DNA of 64,000 nucleotides from Sphingomonas jeddahensis (lineage in GTDB: Bacteria; Pseudomonadota; Alphaproteobacteria; Sphingomonadales; Sphingomonadaceae). Shown in pieces: positions 36,307 to 44,128 of this stretch (within the stretch, counting starts at the first letter, position 1; each line of letters opens with the position of its first letter). The translations under genes were made by a program, and so were the position numbers. The stretch covers positions 1 through 64,000 of the forward strand of contig NZ_MPSB01000003.1 in assembly GCF_001981525.1 (NCBI RefSeq), given 5' to 3'. The notes beneath the pieces were generated by a model. That model was not told where the DNA came from. It ran no database searches and saw only the letters and a program-made list of their open reading frames with translations.

Positions 36307-36568
36307 GCGTGGCCATCATGGCCACGCTCGTTATCAACCAGCGAAAGGAGGTGATCCGATGTCTCATGGTTCAGCAATGGGGTCGGTTCAGTTCGTTCGG
36401 GGGACGCGCTTCTAACACCGTTGCGGCTCGGCGGAGGGTATCATCCCTCAGACAACGTCGGATCGCTTAGGTAGCAGAGGCCCGCATGGTCTCCCGGGCT
36501 GGAGCTCTCCGGCCGCTGACCATGTTTAGGGGTTGTCGGGCGATCCTGCCGGGTCGTTCGGCAACCTC
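36307..36568 (+). ncRNA. Highly structured RNA candidate around an 18-codon ORF
   Basis: Four strong stem-loops follow each other on the + strand. Hairpin 1, 36307-36327, is a perfect 9-bp stem (GCGTGGCCA/TGGCCACGC). After the small ORF, hairpin 2 has CGTTG/CAACG (36419-36457) around GAGGG/CCCTC. Hairpin 3 has CATGGTC/GACCATG (36485-36524) around a 7-bp stem with one wobble pair. Hairpin 4 has GGTTGTCG/CGGCAACC (36531-36566). A weak promoter-like TTGTTT ... AAATAG precedes at 36274-36303. The span could be a regulatory leader of the PPIase gene or an independent small RNA; no known family was recognised. Confidence 0.55.
36359..36415 (+). CDS. 18-residue peptide with maximal Shine-Dalgarno sequence
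   Basis: AAAGGAGGTGATCC at 36344-36357 is complementary to the last 14 bases of 16S rRNA as known in most bacteria, and its GGAGG core is 7 bases before ATG 36359. The ORF ATG ... TAA encodes MSHGSAMGSVQFVRGTRF. The peptide has no hydrophobic core or amino-acid run, so it is not an ordinary attenuation leader. The perfect site and spacing argue for strong translation or for deliberate ribosome recruitment. Confidence 0.6.
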   Translation: MSHGSAMGSVQFVRGTRF

Positions 36569-36702
36569 TTCTCATATCTGGTAGCAATGGCCCGCTGTGG
36601 CGCTTGCAGGCTATCTTCACGAGCGCTGGTACTTGTGGACACCCCCGCAGGGTGGGGGGAAGAAGTGGCGCTAGCCGCCGGGTGCCGCTACTCTCCACGG
36701 CG

Positions 36703-37347
36703 ATGCGCCTCATTCTCCTGCTGCTCGCCCTTCTTTCCGTTACGCCGGCCACCGCCCAGCGGGCCGACCGCGCAACGCCGGGCTATGTGCGCGTGCGGCT
36801 CGAAACCGCGCTCGGCAATATCGTCCTGGCGCTCGATGCGAAGCGGGCGCCGGCGACCACCGCTAATTTCATGAAATATGTCGACGATGGCCGCTTCGAC
36901 GGGGTGAGCTTCTACCGGGTCGCCCGGAACAAGAAGGCGCCGCAGTTCGGCTTCATCCAATCGGGTATTCGCACGGATGCCCGCCGTTTCCTTGACATGA
37001 TCCCGCATGAATCGACCAAGAAGACCGGGATCAAGCATCTCGATATGACGATCTCCATGGCGCGGCGCGGCCCGCCCGGCTCGGCGAACGGCAATTGGTT
37101 CATCTCGGTCGGTGCGATGCCGTGGATGGATTGGAAGCCGGACAATCCGGGCTATGCAGCGTTCGGTCGTGTGGTCGCCGGCCAGGCGGTGGTGAAGCGC
37201 ATTCTGGCCCAGCGCACCGGTGGCGCGATGAACGGGACGTTGCTGCTCAAGCCGATCTACGTGAAGCGTGCGGTGCGGATCGACGGGAAGCCCAAGCCGA
37301 CTGGCCGGCCGCGCCCTTGGGTGCTGGAAGGCCGCAAGGACGGCTGA
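36703..37347 (+). CDS. Secreted cyclophilin-type peptidyl-prolyl isomerase
   Basis: The 214-residue protein begins with a signal peptide (MRLILLLLALLSVTPATAQ) and then a cyclophilin domain: VRLETALGNIVLALDAKRAP, TTANFMKYVDDGRFDGVSFYRVA, FGFIQSGI, TISMARRGPPGSANGNWFISVG and FGRVVAGQAVVKRIL. It speeds cis-trans isomerisation of proline peptide bonds in the periplasm. The QMG-type active-site pattern is altered (SIGI-like, with IQSG), as in other bacterial cyclophilins of this subgroup. The structured RNA lies 135 bases upstream, and there is no good ribosome binding site at the ATG. Confidence 0.88.
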   Translation: MRLILLLLALLSVTPATAQRADRATPGYVRVRLETALGNIVLALDAKRAPATTANFMKYVDDGRFDGVSFYRVARNKKAPQFGFIQSGIRTDARRFLDMIPHESTKKTGIKHLDMTISMARRGPPGSANGNWFISVGAMPWMDWKPDNPGYAAFGRVVAGQAVVKRILAQRTGGAMNGTLLLKPIYVKRAVRIDGKPKPTGRPRPWVLEGRKDG

Positions 37348-37371
37348 GCCCGCCACGGCGACGGACGTTCA

Positions 37372-37616
37372 CGGCTGAACCTGCCACCTCGTCATCGCCG
37401 GCCGTGTCCAGAACGTGCGGTACCACCACTGGCGAGGACAACAGACGGTGTGGTTGGCCGTACGCGGCTGAGTTCGCAATCGGGCCGATGGGACAGTGGA
37501 GGCGGCGATCGGCCGAGCGCGACATTTTTTCAGCATCAAGGCTGGATGATGTGCCGGTGCACGACAATGCATCGGCTGGGCAGTTCACCAAATTCGAGAA
37601 GCGCCTGCCGCCTTGA
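37372..37616 (+). pseudogene. Acylphosphatase pseudogene
   Basis: In the frame that follows the PPIase stop, HLVIAGRVQNVRYHHW matches the acylphosphatase active-site motif GRVQGVxYRxW. AVRG, then a TGA at the position of the invariant Trp, then VRNRADGTVEAAI match GWVRNxxDGxVE. The C-terminal part (RLDDVPVHDN ... FEKRLPP) continues in another frame. The gene therefore has one nonsense change, one frameshift and no clear start. Acylphosphatase hydrolyses carboxyl-phosphate bonds and is dispensable, so its decay is plausible. Confidence 0.75.
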
Positions 37617-37643
37617 CCGTGGGCACGCGAATTGGCGGCACCG

Positions 37644-37847
37644 TTACGCCATCGACGAAGACGGTTGGGCGCGGCTGGTCATGCTGTCAGCCAATGCGGT
37701 TTCGCCATCGTTATAGACTTTGTCGAGATAATATCCCGCCAGTGTGTAGTGCGCCTTCACGGCCTCTGGCACTTCGGCACGCTGCGCCATTTCGAGCTCG
37801 GACTCGGCGCGCTGATAGTAATATTCCTTGTCGTCCACCGAACTCAC
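37644..37847 (-). CDS. Small helical protein of a sphingomonad family
   Basis: The 67-residue protein (MSSVDDKEYYYQRAESELEM ... AHYTLAGYYLDKVY) looks like a single helical hairpin with an aromatic-rich face. Similar short proteins with YxxRAExELxxAQ and AHYxLAGxYLDxVY patterns occur widely in sphingomonads, as far as I recall. The function is unknown. It is convergent with the acylphosphatase remnant. Confidence 0.7.
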   Translation of the reverse strand: MSSVDDKEYYYQRAESELEMAQRAEVPEAVKAHYTLAGYYLDKVYNDGETALADSMTSRAQPSSSMA

Positions 37848-38142
37848 TCCATCTCCTGGCTTATTACATGAAGCAAAACCGGGAGTCGCGATGTAAACTG
37901 GATCAATCCTACGAGATTATCGGCTTGATCGAAACCGGACCATAACGTCACATCAAAGCGTCACACCCCCTCTCGAACCTTTCAAACACGCAAGCGCCAG
38001 CGCGGAGCGCAGAGGCTCGTTTCACGCTTGCGCCGTTGGCGAGTTTGCAAGACGATCGTGTCGCTGGCCTGTGGCACAGCCCAACCATAACTCGCGAATG
38101 CCGCCGATGGTTCCGGTGCTGCATCGTTCGTCCGGAGGTGCC
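37848..38142. other. Intergenic region with inverted repeat
   Basis: This 295-base gap between divergent genes has an AT-richer left part (37855-37950), which should contain promoters. Further right are CGCAAGCG and CGCTTGCG (about 37990-38032) as inverted arms about 25 bases apart. No protein, tRNA or known riboswitch was recognised. Confidence 0.45.
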
Positions 38143-39378
38143 ATGTCGCTGCTCGCCGTTCTTCTCCTTGCCCAAGCTGCGCCTGCGCCTGCGACTGAAG
38201 TACCAGCGCGGATCACCCGCTTGCTGGAGCACAGCCCCGTGGTGGACGGTCACAATGACTTGGCCTGGGAGATCCGCGAGCGGCATGATGCCAGGGTGGA
38301 GGCGGTCGACCTATCCGCGAATACGGCCGCGCTGCCCTATCCCATGCAGACCGATATTCCGCGGCTGAAGCGTGGCGGCTTGGGCGGACAATTCTGGTCG
38401 GTGTGGATCCCCGCGACCGTCACCGGGCCGCGTGCGGTGGAAATGACGCTGGAGGAGATCGACATCGTCCGCCGCTTCGTGGCGGCGAACCCCTCCGCCT
38501 TTGCGATGGCGCGCACGGCAGCCGATGTGCGCCGCGTTCAGCGCGAGGGCAGGATCGCCTCGCTGATCGGGATCGAGGGCGGGCACCAGATCGACGGCCG
38601 CTTGTCGGTGCTGCGACAGATGAAGGCGCTGGGGGTCGGCTATATGACGCTGACGCACGGCAAGAGCCTGGATTGGGCGGATTCCTCCACCGATGCCCCC
38701 CGCGCGAACGGGCTGACCCAGTTCGGGCGAGACGTGGTTGCCGAGATGAACCGCATCGGCATGATCGTCGACGTCAGCCATGTGTCGGACGCGACCATGG
38801 CGGCGGTGCTGGATGTGTCCAAGGCGCCGGTGATCGCCTCACATTCCGGCGCACGCGCCGTTGCCGATGTGCCGCGCAACATTCCGGACGATCTGCTGCG
38901 GCGGATCGGTGCGGCGGGCGGCGTGGTGATGGCCAATGTCTATCCGGCGTTCGTTTCCGCCGAATGGCGCGCCTGGGATCAACAGCGGACGGCCTTTGCC
39001 AAGTCCCAGGGGCTGGCGACCGATGCTTATGGGCCGAAATCTCCCGCGCCGCTGCTCGCTTGGGACGCCGCCCATCCGATGCCACGGGTTACGTCCGCGA
39101 ATGTCGCCGATCATATCGACCATATCGCGCGTGTGGCGGGCAAAGGCGCCGTGGGGATCGGCGGCGATTATGACGGGATCGGCGGCACCGCGCCCGAAGA
39201 TATGACAGGTGTGGACGGCTATCCGCGGCTGTTCGCCGAATTGGCGCGGCGGGGGTGGAGCGATGCGGAGCTCGCCGCGCTTGCCCAAGGCAATGTGCTG
39301 CGCGTTATGGAGCGGGTGGAGGCGGTGGCGGCAAGCCAGAAGAGCATGCCGCCGGTGGATGCCACCGAACCCGACTGA
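38143..39378 (+). CDS. M19 family membrane dipeptidase
   Basis: The 411-residue protein starts at ATG 38143, just after GGAGGT, with a signal peptide (MSLLAVLLLAQAAPAPA). Renal-dipeptidase motifs include the zinc-binding VVDGHNDLAW (HxD), the bridging glutamate in LIGIEGGHQ, MTLTHGKS, VDVSHVSDATM, PVIASHSGARAV and VGIGGDYDGIGG. These enzymes cleave dipeptides, including those with D-residues, in the periplasm. It is convergent with nhaA, 15 bases apart. Confidence 0.93.
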   Translation: MSLLAVLLLAQAAPAPATEVPARITRLLEHSPVVDGHNDLAWEIRERHDARVEAVDLSANTAALPYPMQTDIPRLKRGGLGGQFWSVWIPATVTGPRAVEMTLEEIDIVRRFVAANPSAFAMARTAADVRRVQREGRIASLIGIEGGHQIDGRLSVLRQMKALGVGYMTLTHGKSLDWADSSTDAPRANGLTQFGRDVVAEMNRIGMIVDVSHVSDATMAAVLDVSKAPVIASHSGARAVADVPRNIPDDLLRRIGAAGGVVMANVYPAFVSAEWRAWDQQRTAFAKSQGLATDAYGPKSPAPLLAWDAAHPMPRVTSANVADHIDHIARVAGKGAVGIGGDYDGIGGTAPEDMTGVDGYPRLFAELARRGWSDAELAALAQGNVLRVMERVEAVAASQKSMPPVDATEPD

Positions 39379-39393
39379 GTGCCCGGAGCTGCT

Positions 39394-40617
39394 TCAAAGC
39401 GGCGTCGCCCGCATCCGTCGTATTGCGGTCGGCGGCGCCGCCAGGGCCAGAACCGCCGCGCCGCACAGCGCCGACAGGATCGAGCCGACCAGCACGCCAA
39501 TCTTGACCTCCTCGATCAGCAGCGCGCTGCCGGGGAAGGCCAAGGTGCCGATGAACAGGCTCATGGTGAAGCCGATCCCAGCGAGCAGCGCCATGCCGTA
39601 GATCTGCATCCAGCTGACGTTATGCGGCCGCTGCGCGATGCGCAGCCGGTCCGCACCCCAGATCGCACCGAGGATGCCGAGCTGCTTGCCGAGGAAAAGC
39701 CCGGCCGCGATCGCCAGCACCAGCGGCTCGCCGAACACTGCCCAGCTGAAGCCGCCCAGCGCCACGCCGGCATTGGCGAAGGCGAATACGGGGACGATGA
39801 CAAAGGCCGACCAGGGATGGAGCGCATGTTCCAGCCGGTGCAGCGGCGAGTTTGCGGCATCCGGCGCGCCAGGGGTGGGGATGATCGGCACGAAGGCGGC
39901 GGTGATTACGCCCGCAACGGTGGCATGGACGCCTGACCGCAGCACGAAGAACCACAAGGCCGCGCCAACCAGGAGATAGGGCGCCAGCGCCATCACCTTG
40001 CGCCGGTTCATCACATACAGCACCACGGCAGCCAGCCCGGCGCCCGCAAGCGAGATGACGCTGATCTGATCGGTATAGGCAAGCGCGATGATCGCCACCG
40101 CACCCATGTCATCGACGATCGCCACCGTGGTCAGCAGCAGCTTGAGTGACGACGGGACGCGCGAGCCGAGCATCGCCATCACGCCGATCGCAAAGGCGAT
40201 GTCGGTCGCCGCGGGCACAGCCCAACCGGCTTGCAGCCCGGGCGCGTCACCGACGAGCAACAGGTAAATCAGCGCGGGTACCGCCATGCCGGCAACGGCG
40301 GCGATGAACGGCAGGCGGCGATCGTCGGCGCGCGCGAGCCGCCCGTCGACGAACTCGCGTTTGATCTCCAGCCCGACGAGCAGGAAAAACAGCGCCATCA
40401 GCGCGTCGTTGATCCACAGATGCACGGTCATCGGCCCCAGCGCGGGGGCGAGCACCGGGCCAATCTCAGCGTGCAGGGCATGTTCGTACAGCGCCGCCGT
40501 CGCCGGCAGATTGGCGACCAGCAAGGCCAGCAGCGCCGCGCCGATCAGCACGAATCCGCCCGCCGCCTCCCCCGTCAGAAAGGCGCGCATGGCGGAGAGG
40601 GGCTTGCGGTTAGTCAT
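39394..40617 (-). CDS. nhaA: Na+/H+ antiporter NhaA
   Basis: The 407-residue inner-membrane antiporter has about eleven or twelve hydrophobic helices. Signature segments are WINDALMALFFLLVGLEIKREF, AVPAATDIAFAIGVMAMLG and the ion-binding pair in TTVAIVDDMGAVAIIAL. NhaA exports Na+ in exchange for protons and is activated at alkaline pH. ATG 40617 (M-TNRKPL) follows GGAG and overlaps the stop of the upstream SRAP gene (ATGA). Confidence 0.95.
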   Translation of the reverse strand: MTNRKPLSAMRAFLTGEAAGGFVLIGAALLALLVANLPATAALYEHALHAEIGPVLAPALGPMTVHLWINDALMALFFLLVGLEIKREFVDGRLARADDRRLPFIAAVAGMAVPALIYLLLVGDAPGLQAGWAVPAATDIAFAIGVMAMLGSRVPSSLKLLLTTVAIVDDMGAVAIIALAYTDQISVISLAGAGLAAVVLYVMNRRKVMALAPYLLVGAALWFFVLRSGVHATVAGVITAAFVPIIPTPGAPDAANSPLHRLEHALHPWSAFVIVPVFAFANAGVALGGFSWAVFGEPLVLAIAAGLFLGKQLGILGAIWGADRLRIAQRPHNVSWMQIYGMALLAGIGFTMSLFIGTLAFPGSALLIEEVKIGVLVGSILSALCGAAVLALAAPPTAIRRMRATPL

Positions 40618-41204
40618 CGCGCGGGCTCCACTATCAGGGAACCGGCAGCGAGCGGCTGGCACAGGTCCGCGGATGGTACCGCCGGGTCAAGCCATGCCCC
40701 CCATCGCTCACGCCCCAGCACGACGACTTGCCGGGAATGATAAGGCGCGACGTCGGGACCGGGCTCGCATGTCAGCATCGTGAAGGCCTCTCCCACCTTC
40801 GGATCCTGGCGCCACAAGCCGGCGATGCAGAACCAGTCATGGTCCCGCAGGCGGAACGCCCATTTGTCCTTGCGCTTGGCCTTGGAGTCCGCGGGCGCGG
40901 TGAACTCGTAGAACGCATTGACCGGGATCAGGCACCGTCCCTTGCGCAGGTCGCGCTCGTCGGAGCGATAATTATACACCGGCTTGCCGCCCGCGCCCGG
41001 CCAACTCCAGCGGCGGGTGACGCACTCCGCCTCGCTTGCCGCGCCGTCCACCCCGCGGATGATGATCGTCGGATCGGTGATCCTGAACCCTTCGAGCGGC
41101 GCCATGTTGGGCACGCCTTCGGGGAACACGAGCGGGATGCGTGTCTCGCCCCAATCGTTGCGGAGTTCGCCGATGGCGATGCGGCGGGCGGCCTCGTTGC
41201 ACAT
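40614..41204 (-). CDS. SRAP-family abasic-site protein (YedK-like)
   Basis: The 196-residue protein starts MCNEAARR at 41204. Cys2 becomes N-terminal after methionine removal and crosslinks to abasic sites in single-stranded DNA in YedK/HMCES. Further catalytic motifs are NARSE-like YNYRSDERD, CLIPVNAFYEF (Glu) and PYHSRQVVVL (His). The longer frame upstream is not coding-like. It begins right after the long inverted repeat and is co-translated with nhaA, an odd pairing. Confidence 0.92.
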   Translation of the reverse strand: MCNEAARRIAIGELRNDWGETRIPLVFPEGVPNMAPLEGFRITDPTIIIRGVDGAASEAECVTRRWSWPGAGGKPVYNYRSDERDLRKGRCLIPVNAFYEFTAPADSKAKRKDKWAFRLRDHDWFCIAGLWRQDPKVGEAFTMLTCEPGPDVAPYHSRQVVVLGRERWGAWLDPAVPSADLCQPLAAGSLIVEPAR

Positions 41205-41246
41205 GCTTTTACGGTTAGGGCGTTGGGAGCGGCCGGGCCAACTTAG

Positions 41247-41494
41247 TTCACGCGAAGATGCGAAAAATATCGAGAAGAGGGTGGTTCTCACAGAGAGCGC
41301 TGAGGTCGCAGAGGTGCTGTGGTCTATGCGCCGTCTCGCGTCAGCCACGGCGAGTGAGCGTTAAGCCGCTGAGCGGCTCAGTGCCATAAGGTCTCGCTAA
41401 CGCGAGACAGCCGACGCAGGCGAGCCATCTCTGCGTCCTTTGCGCTCTCTGTGAGAACCACTTCCCTCTTCGCGTCTTCGCGCCTTCGCGTGAA
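41247..41494. repeat. Long imperfect inverted repeat (about 70-base arms)
   Basis: The left arm 41247-41315 (TTCACGCGAAG ... GGTTCTCACAGAGAGCGC ... CGCAGAG) and the right arm 41426-41494 (CTCTGCG ... GCGCTCTCTGTGAGAACC ... CTTCGCGTGAA) are inverted copies with about 20 % differences. The 110-base centre contains GTCTCGC/GCGAGAC (41391-41408). It fills the whole gap between the SRAP start and the lysK stop, and codes for no protein. Confidence 0.85.
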
Positions 41495-41496
41495 AA

Positions 41497-43068
41497 TCAG
41501 CCCGCTAGCGCCTCCGCGATCAGCCGCCGCGTGTTCGCCACGCCGTAAAGCTTGATGAAGCTGCCCATCCGCGGTCCCTGGCTAGAACCCAGCAGCGTTT
41601 CGTAGAGCGCCTTGAACCAGTCGCGCAGCTCGGCGAAGCCGCCCGTCTTGCCGATCTCATACACGGCGTTCTGGATATCCTCGGCCGACGCATCCTCGCC
41701 CAGCGCCGCCAGATCCGTGTCGAGCCGCTGCAACGCTTCCACCTCAACCCCCTCGGGCGCACGACGCTTCAGCGTCGGCGCGATAAAGTCGCGGTGGTAG
41801 GCGAGGGCATAGCCGATCATCCGGTCGAGTTCGGGGTGCGCCGCCGCGGAGGCATCGGGCAGATAGTTGCCGAGATAGCCCCACACCTGCTCGTTGGTCG
41901 CGCCTTCACCCATCACGCCGACGAGGTTGAGCAGCAGCCCGAAGGTGACCGGCAGACCCTCTGCCGGCACATCGCCCGTGTGCACGTGATGCACCGGATT
42001 GCCGAGCCGTTCCTTCCATTCCTGGGCCGCGTAATTGGCGCGGAACTGCCAGTAATCATCGATCGCGCGCGGGATCAGGCCAAGGTGGAGCGCCTTGGCC
42101 TTCTTGGGCTCGCGATAGATGTAGAAAGCGAGGCTCTCGTCGGGGCCGTAGGTCAGCCATTGTTCGATCGACAGGCCATTGCCCTTGGACTTGGAAATCT
42201 TCTCGCCCTTGGCGTCAAGATACAATTCGTAGATCAGCCCCTCCGGCCGGCGACCGCCGAGGATCTGCGCGATCTTGCCCCCGAGCACGCCCGAATCGAT
42301 CAGGTCCTTGCCATACATCTCATAGTCAACGCCCAGCGCCGCCCAGCGCATGCCCCAATCGGGCTTCCACTGCAGCTTGGCCTTGCCGCCGAAGACCGAC
42401 TGCTCGACTGTTTCGCCCTCATCGTCAAAGCGGATGATCCCCGCTTCGGCATCGACCACCTCGACCGGTACCTGAAGGACAATGCCCGACTTTTCACTGA
42501 TCGGCAGGACCGGCGAATAGGTCGCCTGCCGCTCGGCACGAAGCGTCGGCAGCATCACCGCCATGATCTTCCCGTAGTTGCGCAGCACGTTGCGCAACTG
42601 CTCGTCGAAGCGACCGGACGTGTAATAGTCCGTGGAGGATGCGAATTCGTAATCGAAGCCGAAGCGATCGAGGAAGTCACGCAGCATGGCATTGTTGTGC
42701 GCAGCGAAGCTGTCGAACTTGCCGAAAGGATCGGGGATTCGCGACAGCGGCTTGCCAAGGTGCTGGGCGAGCATCTCCTTATTCGGCACATTATCGGGCA
42801 CCTTGCGCAGCCCGTCCATGTCGTCGCTGAACGCGACAAGGCGGGTCGGCAGCCCGGTCATCTCTTCATAGGCGCGGCGGACCATGGTGGTACGCAGCAC
42901 TTCCTGAAAGGTGCCGATGTGCGGCAGGCCCGATGGGCCGTAGCCGGTTTCGAACAGCATCGGCGCCCCGTCCGGCTTGCCGTCGGGCCAGCGTTTGAGG
43001 AGCTTGCGAGCCTCCTCATACGGCCAGGCCTTGGACTCGAGAGCGGCGGAGCGAAGATCGTCTGTCAT
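41497..43068 (-). CDS. lysK: Lysine--tRNA ligase, class I
   Basis: The 523-residue synthetase has the class I signatures GPSGLPHIG (HIGH-like, 44-52) and KISKSKGNG (KMSKS-like, near 290). Its closest pattern is archaeal-type LysRS-I, with [10 protein letters not shown] and [12 protein letters not shown]. It charges tRNA-Lys. Most bacteria use an unrelated class II enzyme, but alphaproteobacteria commonly have this class I form. The stop abuts the long inverted repeat, and the gene is divergent from crtZ. Confidence 0.96.
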   Translation of the reverse strand: MTDDLRSAALESKAWPYEEARKLLKRWPDGKPDGAPMLFETGYGPSGLPHIGTFQEVLRTTMVRRAYEEMTGLPTRLVAFSDDMDGLRKVPDNVPNKEMLAQHLGKPLSRIPDPFGKFDSFAAHNNAMLRDFLDRFGFDYEFASSTDYYTSGRFDEQLRNVLRNYGKIMAVMLPTLRAERQATYSPVLPISEKSGIVLQVPVEVVDAEAGIIRFDDEGETVEQSVFGGKAKLQWKPDWGMRWAALGVDYEMYGKDLIDSGVLGGKIAQILGGRRPEGLIYELYLDAKGEKISKSKGNGLSIEQWLTYGPDESLAFYIYREPKKAKALHLGLIPRAIDDYWQFRANYAAQEWKERLGNPVHHVHTGDVPAEGLPVTFGLLLNLVGVMGEGATNEQVWGYLGNYLPDASAAAHPELDRMIGYALAYHRDFIAPTLKRRAPEGVEVEALQRLDTDLAALGEDASAEDIQNAVYEIGKTGGFAELRDWFKALYETLLGSSQGPRMGSFIKLYGVANTRRLIAEALAG

Positions 43069-43119
43069 GATACCGTGCGACGTAGCGACGCACGCGCGCG
43101 ATGGCTATATGGCGGGCAC

Positions 43120-43641
43120 ATGTCGATCTGGGCCGGCCTATTCCTGTTCTTTCTTACCGTCGCACTGATGGAGGCCTTCGCTTACGTCATGCACCGCTGG
43201 GTGATGCATGGGCCGGGCTGGTTCCTGCACGAAAGCCACCATCGCCCGCGCACCGGCAAGTTCGAGTTGAACGATCTGTACGGCGTGATCTTCGCTGTGC
43301 CCTCGATCGTGCTGATCTGGGGCGGGGTGCAGGGCGGCTGGTGGGAAGGCTATGCCTGGATCGGCGCGGGAATCGCGGCCTATGGCGCAATCTACTTCGG
43401 CTTCCACGACGTGATCGTGCATGAACGGGTGCGCACGCGCTATCTTCCCAAGTCCAGCTACATGCGCCGCATCGTTCAGGCCCACCGGCTGCACCATGTG
43501 GTGAGCACCAAGAAGGGCACGGTCAGCTTCGGCTTCCTCCTCGCGCCCAAGCCCGAGGTGCTGAAGGCGGAATTGAAGCGCCGCGGTCGCGCCGGGGTTC
43601 GTGCCTCCACCGGATCGGACAGGATGTTTGCCGAAAAGTAA
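43120..43641 (+). CDS. crtZ: Beta-carotene hydroxylase
   Basis: The 173-residue integral-membrane enzyme has the di-iron histidine motifs of CrtZ: HRWVMHG, HESHHRPR, HDVIVHER and HRLHHV, set between hydrophobic helices (AGLFLFFLTVALMEAFAYV; IVLIWGGVQGG; AWIGAGIAAYGAIYFGF). It hydroxylates the beta-ionone rings of carotene to make zeaxanthin, a step towards nostoxanthin pigments in sphingomonads. The other crt genes are not nearby. It is divergent from lysK. Confidence 0.95.
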   Translation: MSIWAGLFLFFLTVALMEAFAYVMHRWVMHGPGWFLHESHHRPRTGKFELNDLYGVIFAVPSIVLIWGGVQGGWWEGYAWIGAGIAAYGAIYFGFHDVIVHERVRTRYLPKSSYMRRIVQAHRLHHVVSTKKGTVSFGFLLAPKPEVLKAELKRRGRAGVRASTGSDRMFAEK

Positions 43642-43665
43642 CGGTTCGGGCGGATAACGTCGCCC

Positions 43666-43992
43666 ATGGACCACGCAATTCCGCTGCCGGGCCCGGACGA
43701 GGGCGAAGAGAACCGCCGCGCGCTGCGCAAGGCAGTGAAGATGCGCGCTCACCTGCGCGACCGCGGCACGACGCGGTTCGAGATCGAGGTGGTCGACCTT
43801 TCCACCACCGGTTTTCGCGCCCAGACCAGCTTTACCTTGTGGCCGGGCACGACGGTGTGGCTCACGCTGCCGGGGCTGGCTGGGCTGGAGGCCGTGGTCG
43901 CGTGGCGCGACAAATACCGCTACGGCTGCGCCTTCACCAAGCCGCTGCATCCGGCGGTGTTCGACCATATCGTGGCCCTGGGCAACAGCTAG
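43666..43992 (+). CDS. PilZ domain protein
   Basis: The 108-residue protein consists of one PilZ-like domain: an arginine-rich start (NRRALRKAVKMRAHLRDRG), VVDLSTTGFRAQT matching the D/NxSxxG motif, and VAWRDKYRYGCAF. Canonical PilZ domains bind cyclic di-GMP through RxxxR and D/NxSxxG; here RRALRKAV gives a possible RxxxR. It could therefore respond to the diguanylate cyclase type of signal encoded at 58435, though many single-domain sphingomonad PilZ proteins are not tested. Confidence 0.82.
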   Translation: MDHAIPLPGPDEGEENRRALRKAVKMRAHLRDRGTTRFEIEVVDLSTTGFRAQTSFTLWPGTTVWLTLPGLAGLEAVVAWRDKYRYGCAFTKPLHPAVFDHIVALGNS

Positions 43993-44000
43993 CAGTCCAC

Positions 44001-44076
44001 CGTGCGCCCTGAGCTTGTCGAAGGGCTGCACTCCTTGGCGAAGAAGGGCAAGGCTTCGACAAGCTCAGCCCGAACG
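44001..44076. repeat. Sphingomonad-type intergenic inverted repeat, copy 3
   Basis: CGTGCGCCCTGAGCTTGTCG and GGCTTCGACAAGCTCAGCCC (ending CGAACG at 44071-44076) are near-perfect inverted arms around a spacer of about 25 bases. It separates the convergent PilZ and prs genes. Confidence 0.85.
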
Positions 44077-44128
44077 ACTTAGCAGGGCAGCTTCCTAGCG
44101 GTGTCGAATTGGCGCTGGTCGCCAATTC

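Noticed and set aside
36344..36357. Fragment of a 16S rRNA gene on the minus strand
   Set aside because: The complement reads GGATCACCTCCTTT, the 16S tail, but the bases before it are not the conserved GCGGCT and nothing further upstream resembles 16S; the position just before an ATG fits a Shine-Dalgarno sequence instead.
41794..43119. N-terminal extension of CrtZ opposite lysK
   Set aside because: The frame is open upstream only as an antisense shadow of lysK; CrtZ family length and the first helix fit the ATG at 43120.
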